This document shows positions 57,622 to 64,000 of a stretch of DNA of 64,000 bases, piece after piece; position 1 is the stretch's first letter, and every line of letters begins with the position of its first letter. Location: NCBI RefSeq assembly GCF_003602275.1, contig NZ_QZVT01000004.1, positions 178,463-242,462 on the forward strand. Reading direction: 5' to 3'. This DNA is from Arthrobacter cheniae. GTDB taxonomy: Bacteria > Actinomycetota > Actinomycetes > Actinomycetales > Micrococcaceae. The position numbers and the translations under genes are program-made. The notes under the pieces are model-generated. The model searched no databases. It was not told the DNA's origin and worked only from the letters and a program-made list of their open reading frames with translations.

Positions 57622-59247
57622 ATGTCTAATTCCACCGAGCCCATCCAAGGATCACCGCCCAGTGAGGCCACGCCTTTCGAGGCCCCTCCCGGAGAGACCC
57701 CCGCGAAGGCTGCGCTGGACCGACCGGTGCTTTTCGTCTCCCTCTCGATCGTCATCCTGCTCATGCTGGCAGCGGTCGTCTTCCCTACCCAGTTCTCTGC
57801 GGTCACCACCTCGGTGCTCAACGGCCTCGTCTCGAACTTCGGGTGGGCCTTCGTGCTCACGGCCAGCGGATTCGTCGTCTTCGCGCTGTTCCTCGCGTTC
57901 AGCAAGTACGGCCGGATCCCCCTCGGCAAGGACGGCGAGAAGCCCGAGTTCTCGAGGGTCTCCTGGATCGCGATGATGTTCAGCGCGGGCATGGGCATCG
58001 GGCTCATGTTCTACGGGGTCACCGAGCCCATCTCCCACTACCTCACGCCGCCCGTCGAGGGCATCGAGCCCGGTAGCGCCGAAGCGGCCCGTGAAGCCAT
58101 GAACTACACCCTCTTCCACTGGGCCATCCACCCCTGGGCGATCTACGCCGTCGTCGGCCTCGCCCTCGCCTACTCCGGCTTCCGCAAGGGCCGGGGTACC
58201 GGCTTCAGCGCCGCCTTCTCGCCCCTCTTCCGCGGCCGCTCCATCCCGAAGTCGATGCGCGCCATCGACGTCTTCGCGATCTTCGCTACCCTCTTCGGTT
58301 CCGCCACGTCCCTGGGCCTCGGCGTCCTGCAGATCAACGGCGGCCTGACCGAGGTGTTCGGCGTAGGCAGCAGCCTGCCCCTGCAGATCACCCTGATCGC
58401 AGTGCTGACCGTCTGCTTCGTCATCTCCGCTGTCAGCGGAGTCAGCCGTGGCATCAAGTGGCTGTCCAACGGCAACATGATCCTGGCCCTTGCCCTGCTG
58501 TTCTTCCTGTTCGTCGTGGGCCCCACCGTGTTCATCCTCGAACTCATCCCGGCCTCGGCCGGCAACTACCTCGTCAGCCTGCCGCAGATGTCGTCGCGCA
58601 CAGGTGCCTTCGGTGGCCACGAGTGGCTGGCCGCATGGACCATCTTCTACTGGGCCTGGTGGGTTTCGTGGACGCCCTTCGTCGGCTCCTTCCTCGCCAA
58701 GATCTCGCGGGGACGCACCATCCGTGAGTTCGTCATCGGCGTCGTCGCCGTGCCGAGCGTCATCAGCGTCCTCTGGTTCGGCGTGTGGGGCGGCTCCGCG
58801 CTCAACCTGCAGGACAACGGCGTGGACATCGCGGCGGCCAACGCCGAAAGCCAGGAGTCGGCGATGTTCGCCCTCCTCGCCGAGTACCCGCTGGCTTCCG
58901 TGACCTCGATCCTCGTGGTCATCCTCGTAGCCATCTTCTTCATCTCCGGAGCCGACGCCTCGTCGATCGTGCTCGGGTCGCTGTCCTCGTTCGGCGCTGC
59001 GGTGCCTCGGAAGTGGCTGACCATCATGTGGGGCGCGCTCACCGGTGGAGTGGCCGCCGTCCTGCTCTCCGTGGGAAGCCTGGGGGCACTGCAGACGCTG
59101 ACGATCATCGCGGCCGCACCGTTCCTGCTCGTCATGATCGGGCTGTGCGTGGCCCTCATGATGGACCTCCGCAAGGATCCGATGATCCTTGCTGCACGCA
59201 GGACCGGTGCCCGCGCGGCCCGGAAGGTGACACAGCAGGCGTCCTGA
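57622..59247 (+). CDS. BCCT-family betaine/choline/carnitine transporter
   Basis: A 541-residue secondary transporter of compatible solutes such as glycine betaine. Diagnostic segments: FSAGMGIGLMFYGVTEPISH near 118-137 (the glycine-rich unwound helix of BetP-type proteins) and WTIFYWAWWVSWTPFVGSFL near 338-357 (aromatic substrate box). About twelve helices; an N-terminal cytoplasmic Pro/Glu-rich tail of about 35 residues precedes helix 1 and a short C-terminal Arg-rich tail ends it, shorter than the osmosensing tail of BetP. It likely supports osmoprotection. Confidence 0.93.
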   Translation: MSNSTEPIQGSPPSEATPFEAPPGETPAKAALDRPVLFVSLSIVILLMLAAVVFPTQFSAVTTSVLNGLVSNFGWAFVLTASGFVVFALFLAFSKYGRIPLGKDGEKPEFSRVSWIAMMFSAGMGIGLMFYGVTEPISHYLTPPVEGIEPGSAEAAREAMNYTLFHWAIHPWAIYAVVGLALAYSGFRKGRGTGFSAAFSPLFRGRSIPKSMRAIDVFAIFATLFGSATSLGLGVLQINGGLTEVFGVGSSLPLQITLIAVLTVCFVISAVSGVSRGIKWLSNGNMILALALLFFLFVVGPTVFILELIPASAGNYLVSLPQMSSRTGAFGGHEWLAAWTIFYWAWWVSWTPFVGSFLAKISRGRTIREFVIGVVAVPSVISVLWFGVWGGSALNLQDNGVDIAAANAESQESAMFALLAEYPLASVTSILVVILVAIFFISGADASSIVLGSLSSFGAAVPRKWLTIMWGALTGGVAAVLLSVGSLGALQTLTIIAAAPFLLVMIGLCVALMMDLRKDPMILAARRTGARAARKVTQQAS

Positions 59248-59300
59248 CCGCCCATCAGGGCGATGCACCGGGCGGGGAACGCGCGGGGCAGAATGGTGCG

Positions 59301-60344
59301 ATGCGCGCTGTCTGCTTCGACGGGTTCTCCGCCCGCCCTGTCCTCCGGGATGTCCCGGAACCCGCCCCCTCGGCTCGCGGCGTCGTCGTCCGCGTCCAAG
59401 CCACCGGTCTGTGCCGCAGCGACGTGCACGGCTGGTTGGGGCACGACGACGGCATCACCCTCCCGCACGTCCCCGGCCACGAACTGGTGGGGATCATCGA
59501 GGAGGTCGGTGACGACGTCCACCGCTTCGCTGTCGGCGACCGCGTCACGACGCCCTTCGTCTGCGCCTGCGGCCACTGCCCCGAGTGCGCCTCCGGCAAC
59601 GGCCAGGTGTGCCGGAACCAGACCCAGCCCGGCTTCACCCACTGGGGCTCCTTCGCGGAACTCGTGGCACTCCACGACGCCGACACGAACCTCATCGCGG
59701 TGCCTGCCACGCTCGACGCCGGTGCTGCCGCCCTCCTCGGGTGCCGCTTCGCGACGTCGTACCGCGGGCTCGTCCACCAGGCCCGCCTCGAGGGCGGCGA
59801 GTCCCTCGTGGTGGTCGGTTGTGGCGGCGTAGGACTCAGCGCCGTGATGATCGGTACGGCGCTGGGTGCGCGGGTCGTCGCCGTCGACATCGACGACGAC
59901 GCGCTGGCCCGGGCCGACCGCTTCGGCGCCGCAGTCACCGTCAACTCGCGTGGACTGTCGCGGGAGGAGGTGCTTGCGGCCGTGCGTGCAGCCGTGCCGG
60001 ACGGTATCGATGTGTCCGTCGACGCGCTCGGCCGGGAGGAGACCGCCGCCGTCGGCATCCTCTCGCTCCGCCCCCGCGGCCGGCACGTGCAGATCGGCCT
60101 TTTCCCCTCCGATCCGGTTCTGCCCATGGGAGCAGTCATCGGCAGGGAACTCTCCGTCCTCGGGAGCCACGGCATGCCTGCGCAGGACTACCCCGAGCTG
60201 CTGGCCCTCGTCGCCGAGGACCGGTTGCGCCCCCAGGACCTCATCGAGCGCAGGATCACCCTCGACGAGGTCCCCGATGCGCTCGTGGCGATGGCCGGTG
60301 ACCGGTCGGCCGGCGGAGTGACCGTCATCGATCTCGGGCCCTGA
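59301..60344 (+). CDS. Zinc-type alcohol dehydrogenase
   Basis: A 347-residue medium-chain dehydrogenase/reductase. Catalytic zinc ligands: Cys in TGLCRSDVHG, His-Glu in VPGHELVG; the structural zinc lobe CACGHCPECASGNGQVC near 92-108 has the four Cys. The NAD-binding motif is VVGCGGVGLSAV near 172-183, with the acidic VDID near 197-200 suggesting NAD preference. The ATG at 59301 is the family start. Substrate unknown; it is 53 nt after the BCCT gene but a choline/betaine link is not shown (choline dehydrogenases belong to other families). Confidence 0.9.
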   Translation: MRAVCFDGFSARPVLRDVPEPAPSARGVVVRVQATGLCRSDVHGWLGHDDGITLPHVPGHELVGIIEEVGDDVHRFAVGDRVTTPFVCACGHCPECASGNGQVCRNQTQPGFTHWGSFAELVALHDADTNLIAVPATLDAGAAALLGCRFATSYRGLVHQARLEGGESLVVVGCGGVGLSAVMIGTALGARVVAVDIDDDALARADRFGAAVTVNSRGLSREEVLAAVRAAVPDGIDVSVDALGREETAAVGILSLRPRGRHVQIGLFPSDPVLPMGAVIGRELSVLGSHGMPAQDYPELLALVAEDRLRPQDLIERRITLDEVPDALVAMAGDRSAGGVTVIDLGP

Positions 60345-60388
60345 CGCCCCGGCTACCGGTTCCCCCCGCGCCGTGGTGATACTGGTGC

Positions 60389-61390
60389 ATGACCGCACCC
60401 TCGTCCGCCGTCGACACTCCCCTCGAGAATTCCGTCACCCTCCGCTTCCTCGCGTCGCCGACCGACCTCGGTCACAGCGGCTCCGTGGACGCCGGGACCG
60501 TGCTGGAGTGGGTGGACAAGGCCGCCTATGCCGCAGCCGTGGGCTGGGCCAAGACCTACTGCGTGACGGCCTACGTGGGAAACATCCATTTCGCGGATCC
60601 GGTGGTGGTGGGCGATCTCGTGGAGGTCGAGGCGACGATCGTCCACACGGGCACGTCCTCCATGCACATCCGGACGGTGGTCTCCTCCGGCTCGGTCTCA
60701 GGGGACGACGGCGGGAAACGCAGCGAATGCCTCGTGATCTTCGTGGCCGTCGGTCCTGACGGCAAGCCCGTCCCCGTACCCGCGTTCGAGCCACGCACGG
60801 ACGCCGAACGGCTGGACAGTGACCACGCGGTGGCGCGCATCGCGGTCCGCAAGGACATCGTCGAGGAGATGCGCCGCCAGGAGTACACCGACGCAGGCAC
60901 CGCGGAGCGCACGGTGCTCCGCTTCCTCGCTGCCCCCACCGACGTCAACTGGGGCGGGAAGGTGCACGGCGGGACGGTCATGGACTGGATCGATGAAGCC
61001 GCGTACGTCTGCTCCACCCGGTACTGCGGTCTCGATACCGTGGCTGTCTTCTCCGGTGGCGTCCGGTTCCTCAAGCCGCTGCGGATCGGCGACGTCGTCG
61101 AGGTGGAGGCGCGCCTCGTCTACACCGGACACAAGGGCATGCACGTCGCCGTGCATGTGCGGTCCGGCAGCCCGAGGTCACGCGAGATGGACCTGACCAC
61201 CACCTGCCTCACCGTCATGGTGGCGCGCGACGACGAGGGTACGGCTGTGCCCGTGCCGCCCTGGGCGCCGCGGTCGGAAGAGGATCGCCGGCTCCACGAG
61301 CACGCGCGGAACCTCCTGCTCATCCGCAGCCGTGCGCCGGGGAGCGTACTGCCCACCCACCTGCGCCCGGGCTCCGGCGGAAACGAGTAG
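60389..61390 (+). CDS. Double-hotdog acyl-CoA thioesterase
   Basis: A 333-residue protein with two hotdog domains (about 15-135 and 165-290). The second has GGKVHGGTVMDWIDEAAYVC, the usual active-site helix with Asp; the first has SGSVDAGTVLEWVDKAAYAA, where Gly and Asp positions are changed, so only the second domain may be fully catalytic. The sequence is acyl-CoA thioesterase type (TE II/YciA). It is 45 nt after the alcohol dehydrogenase gene. Substrate chain length unknown. Confidence 0.88.
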   Translation: MTAPSSAVDTPLENSVTLRFLASPTDLGHSGSVDAGTVLEWVDKAAYAAAVGWAKTYCVTAYVGNIHFADPVVVGDLVEVEATIVHTGTSSMHIRTVVSSGSVSGDDGGKRSECLVIFVAVGPDGKPVPVPAFEPRTDAERLDSDHAVARIAVRKDIVEEMRRQEYTDAGTAERTVLRFLAAPTDVNWGGKVHGGTVMDWIDEAAYVCSTRYCGLDTVAVFSGGVRFLKPLRIGDVVEVEARLVYTGHKGMHVAVHVRSGSPRSREMDLTTTCLTVMVARDDEGTAVPVPPWAPRSEEDRRLHEHARNLLLIRSRAPGSVLPTHLRPGSGGNE

Positions 61391-61392
61391 GA

Positions 61393-61415
61393 CTGCTGCA
61401 CCCGGCCCGCAGCAG
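61393..61415. terminator. Weak hairpin between convergent genes
   Basis: CTGCTGC (61393-61399) pairs with GCAGCAG (61409-61415) just after the thioesterase stop and before the MmcQ stop; 9-nt loop, no T-tract. Confidence 0.4.
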
Positions 61416-61424
61416 CGATACCGC

Positions 61425-61739
61425 TCAGGTACGGGAGCGCACGGCATTGGCGATCCGGTAGGACTCCTCGATGAGCTCCGCCAGTTCCGCGGCGTCGACC
61501 CGGCCGAGCCGCACGAGCACCAGGGTTCTGTACTCCTCATGGTGCGGGTGGACGAAGAACGCTCCGGGCTGCGTGGCGAGCAGGGCGTCGCGCTCGTCCG
61601 TCTTGACGGTCAGCACGGTGTCGTCCCACATGCGGGCGAAGAGGGTCCTGGCGAACCACGCAGGCCGGTTCCAGCTCAACCGCTCGGATGCCCCGGGCAG
61701 GGCCAGGCACAGGGACCGTACGTCGTCTTCACCGACCAT
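61425..61739 (-). CDS. MmcQ/YjbR family protein
   Basis: A 104-residue small alpha/beta protein of the MmcQ/YjbR (DUF419) family. LCLALPGASERLSWNRPAWF near 10-29, LTVKTDERDALLATQPGAFF and LVLVRLGRVDAAELAELIEE show the family's double-wing arrangement, with structural similarity to DNA-binding CyaY-like folds. Function unknown in most organisms. It is 45 nt downstream of the M20 amidohydrolase gene start-to-stop on the minus strand. Confidence 0.85.
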   Translation of the reverse strand: MVGEDDVRSLCLALPGASERLSWNRPAWFARTLFARMWDDTVLTVKTDERDALLATQPGAFFVHPHHEEYRTLVLVRLGRVDAAELAELIEESYRIANAVRSRT

Positions 61740-61784
61740 CCACCAACGATGGCACCGGACCTCTGAGGGGTCCAGCGGTTTCTT

Positions 61785-63038
61785 TCAGCTCCTGAAGAGG
61801 TTCTCGAGCAGGTCGACGGCGATGACGATGGCATTTTCGTCGACATCGAACCGGCGGTGGTGGTGCGGTGCCGGATTGGATGCGCCGACGAAGACGTAGG
61901 TGCCGAGTCCGCCTGCCTCCTGCACGGCGCGGATGAGCAGGTGCGCGTCATCGCTGCCGCCTCCGGAGGCTCCCTTCGGGGTGAAGGTGGTGACGGCGGG
62001 GACGCCATCGGCCGCCCGGGCGAGGCCCTCGAGCAGGTCGCCGTCGGGCTGGGACACCGCGGCCCTGCCGTAGGTCTTCGATATCACCGTCACCCCGTAC
62101 ATCTGCGCAGCGCCCTGTACGACCGCCTCGGCGCGCCGGTTCAGGTCGTCCAGGACGTCGTTGGAGGTGGAGCGCGTTTCGTAGGTGATCGTTGCGACGG
62201 CTGGGATGATGTTGGCGCTGCCGTCGGCGTGGAACGTACCGACGTTGACCCTCGTGTCCGCCGCCGCGAACCGGGTGAGCCCGAGGATCGCGAGTGTCGC
62301 CTGCGCGGCCGCGGCGAGTGCGTGGCGCCCCAGCTCGGGAGCTGCTGCGGCGTGGGACGCCTCTCCTTCGAACCGCGCCGTCCACTTGGTGGTGGCCATC
62401 GCGTCCGTGACGCCGCCGACCACGGTCCCCGTCGGCAGATTCCCCCCGAGGTGCACCGCGAGCATGCGATCCACGCCGCGCGTCACCCCGGCGTCGATCA
62501 TCGGCTGGGCGCCACGAACACCCTCCTCGGCGGGCTGGAACAGGATGCGGACCCGGCCCGGGAAGTCGCCGTCCTGCAGCCGGTCGGCGAGCGCGAGGCC
62601 GATCGCGGCGTGCCCGTCGTGTCCGCAGGCGTGCATGTAAGGGGTGACGGAGCGGTAACCGCCTGCGGCAGGGGCGTGGTCGTCCGCCGACTCCTCCTCG
62701 ACGGGAAGGGCGTCGATGTCGACGCGGAGGCCCCAGGTAGGCCCCGGCCTGTTCCCCTGCAGCTCGGCGATGATCGCCGTCCCGTGCTGTTGGAAGTAGG
62801 CGACGTCGTCGGCCGCGGTACCCGCCTCGACGGCACGGCGCCCCCACTCGTCCTGCTCGGCCTGCGTGGGTGGCAGCGCGATGCGGGCGACGTCGATCGC
62901 ACCGGCACCGGTGGTCACCGGGATGTCGCGCGAGCGGAGCTCTGCGAGGATCACGGATGCTGTCCGGTACTCGAGGAAGCCCGGCTCGGCGTGGGCGTGG
63001 AACTGGCGGCGGAGGGCGATGATCCTGTCGGGCTGCAT
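61785..63038 (-). CDS. M20-family amidohydrolase
   Basis: A 417-residue zinc peptidase of the M20D (AbgA/IAA-amino-acid hydrolase) group that cleaves N-acyl amino acids or related amides. Zinc ligands: HACGHDGHAA near 141-150, the catalytic region GLRVDIDALPVEEES near 106-120, and FQPAEEGVRGAQPM near 173-186; a lid domain (EASHAAAAPELGRHALA) is inserted between them. The Cys in the HACGHD motif is the usual substitution. An insertion of about 30 residues (QAEQDEWGRRAVEAGTAADD) before the first catalytic segment is unusual. Substrate unknown. Confidence 0.88.
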   Translation of the reverse strand: MQPDRIIALRRQFHAHAEPGFLEYRTASVILAELRSRDIPVTTGAGAIDVARIALPPTQAEQDEWGRRAVEAGTAADDVAYFQQHGTAIIAELQGNRPGPTWGLRVDIDALPVEEESADDHAPAAGGYRSVTPYMHACGHDGHAAIGLALADRLQDGDFPGRVRILFQPAEEGVRGAQPMIDAGVTRGVDRMLAVHLGGNLPTGTVVGGVTDAMATTKWTARFEGEASHAAAAPELGRHALAAAAQATLAILGLTRFAAADTRVNVGTFHADGSANIIPAVATITYETRSTSNDVLDDLNRRAEAVVQGAAQMYGVTVISKTYGRAAVSQPDGDLLEGLARAADGVPAVTTFTPKGASGGGSDDAHLLIRAVQEAGGLGTYVFVGASNPAPHHHRRFDVDENAIVIAVDLLENLFRS

Positions 63039-63079
63039 CCTCCGACCCTACGCACCGCCCGCACGCGGATGCCATCGGA

Positions 63080-64000
63080 TCAGGTGCCGGAGGCGCGCGG
63101 CTTCCCGAAGAAGTAGCCCTGACCCTGGTCGCACCCGAGTCCGTGAAGGATCATCGACTGCGTCTGCGTCTCGATGCCCTCGGCCACCACGGTCAGCCCC
63201 AGCGAGTGCGCGAGACTGATCACTGCCGTGATGACGGCGAAGGACTCCCTGCGGCGGGCAGGGCTGTCGAGGCCCGCGATGAACGAGCTGTCGATCTTTA
63301 TGGTGTCCACCGGGAACTGTCCGATGTAGGACAGGGACGAGTACCCGGTCCCGAAATCGTCGATGGCGAGCTGAACACCGAGCGACCGCAGCAGGGCGAG
63401 ATTACCCCGTGCCCGGCCGAGGTTGGTCATGAGGACACTCTCCGTGATCTCGAACCCGAGGGCACTCCCGGGGACGCCGTGCTGTGACAGTGCCTTCTCG
63501 ACACCGACCGCGAAGTCGGGATCGTCCAGCTCGGAGGCGGAGGTATTCATCCAGATGACACCGCGAGCGCCGACGCCCCGGCGTCCCGTCAGGGCCACCC
63601 TGCGCATGACCTCGCCGAGCACCCAGCGGCCCAGATGACGCATCAACCCGGCTTCCTCCGCGAGCTCGATGAACTCGCCCGGCATGAGTATGCCCAGCGT
63701 CGGGTGGTGCCACCGCACCAGTGCCTCGCTGCCCACCTGCTCCTCCGTGTTGAGGTCGATCTGCGGCTGGTAGTGCAGGCTCAGCTCGCCCTGGAGGATG
63801 GCGTCCGGCAATGCGGCCTTGAGCTGGAGGCGGCGCCGGATGCTCTCGCTGTGCGCCTCGTCGTGCAGGGTGTACCGGTTCCGTCCGGAGCCCTTCGCCG
63901 CGTACATCGCATCGTCGCTGTCACGCAGCAGTTGTTCCGCAGTGCTCCTCCCCGGCGCGGACAGGGCGATCCCCATGGACAGGGTCACCGGGATCTGCGC
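63080..64000 (-). CDS. GGDEF-EAL diguanylate phosphodiesterase, cut at window edge
   Basis: The 3' part of a longer gene that continues beyond 64000. The visible protein starts with the end of a GGDEF domain (AQIPVTLSMGIALSAPGRS, LLRDSDDAMYAAKGSGRNRY), then an EAL domain of about 250 residues. Phosphodiesterase motifs are complete: SEALVRW (E of EAL), WMNTSASELDD with Asn, DDFGTGYSSLSYIGQFPVD, IKIDSSFIAG and VAEGIET, so c-di-GMP hydrolysis to pGpG is likely. The GGDEF active site lies outside the window. Read on the minus strand, its stop is 41 nt before the M20 gene start. Earlier domains cannot be seen. Confidence 0.9.
   Translation of the reverse strand, partial: AQIPVTLSMGIALSAPGRSTAEQLLRDSDDAMYAAKGSGRNRYTLHDEAHSESIRRRLQLKAALPDAILQGELSLHYQPQIDLNTEEQVGSEALVRWHHPTLGILMPGEFIELAEEAGLMRHLGRWVLGEVMRRVALTGRRGVGARGVIWMNTSASELDDPDFAVGVEKALSQHGVPGSALGFEITESVLMTNLGRARGNLALLRSLGVQLAIDDFGTGYSSLSYIGQFPVDTIKIDSSFIAGLDSPARRRESFAVITAVISLAHSLGLTVVAEGIETQTQSMILHGLGCDQGQGYFFGKPRASGT

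Noticed and set aside
57652-59268. 538-residue minus-strand frame opposite the BCCT gene
   Set aside because: Low-complexity Gly/Asp/Glu-rich reverse frame of a well-supported transporter.

Overview
The window is GC-rich chromosomal DNA from an actinobacterium, most likely Arthrobacter or a close Micrococcaceae relative. The signs are frequent GTG and TTG starts, chains of 4-nt ATGA/GTGA gene overlaps, a tRNA-Glu/Asp/Phe cluster beside a small zincin, an Asp23-type envelope-stress operon, and many carbohydrate ABC systems with ROK and LacI regulators. I see no insertion sequence, prophage or CRISPR array. The genus is an inference.

Layout. 0.1-3.3 kb: housekeeping genes (SpoU methyltransferase, HAD phosphatase, Tat-type alpha/beta hydrolase, pyrE). 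3.4-6.0 kb: a Tat-exported sugar isomerase-like protein and a ROK repressor, with a promoter/inverted repeat between them. 6.7-13.8 kb: a tight six-gene operon encoding an inositol-phosphate-synthase-like enzyme, a UbiA prenyltransferase, a TIM-barrel/EboA fusion, a TatD/EboB-like hydrolase, EboE and an EboF-like phosphodiesterase. This is an actinobacterial form of the ebo 'metabolite traffic' cluster and is the most interesting system here. 14.0-16.3 kb: a secreted PQQ-type sugar dehydrogenase with a PKD domain. 16.4-24.4 kb: a ROK regulator, a ribose-type ABC importer (permease, ATPase, lipoprotein), a Gfo/Idh/MocA dehydrogenase and a sugar isomerase, together a polyol/sugar uptake and catabolism locus. 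24.5-27.0 kb: nadE, xth and a conserved hypothetical gene.

27.1-31.7 kb: a MalEFG/AglEFG-type importer with its LacI regulator in the same operon; a perfect LacI operator lies on the promoter and two strong hairpins separate the binding-protein gene from the permeases. 31.8-34.8 kb: Asp23/AmaP operon and a lipoprotein. 35.0-36.0 kb: three tRNAs and a small zincin. 36.2-41.9 kb: NlpC/P60 cell-wall hydrolase, double-domain universal stress protein, short FAD-binding protein, CopC protein, NCS2 purine permease. 42.0-47.6 kb: 3-hydroxybutyrate dehydrogenase with divergent LysR, CPA1 antiporter, spermidine-synthase-like protein, GNAT, thiamine-binding protein.

47.8-52.8 kb: a 1676-residue secreted protein that joins a rhamnogalacturonan acetylesterase domain to a rhamnogalacturonan lyase domain, with its own promoter and operator. 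53.2-64.0 kb: AEC transporter, small acidic protein, a GNAT-AAA ATPase fusion, MFS and BCCT transporters, zinc alcohol dehydrogenase, double-hotdog thioesterase, MmcQ/YjbR protein, M20 amidohydrolase, and a GGDEF-EAL gene cut by the window edge.

The whole suggests a soil or plant-surface organism able to use plant cell-wall sugars and polyols, with one uncharacterised precursor-processing or export system (ebo-like). All functions are read from sequence; none has been tested here.
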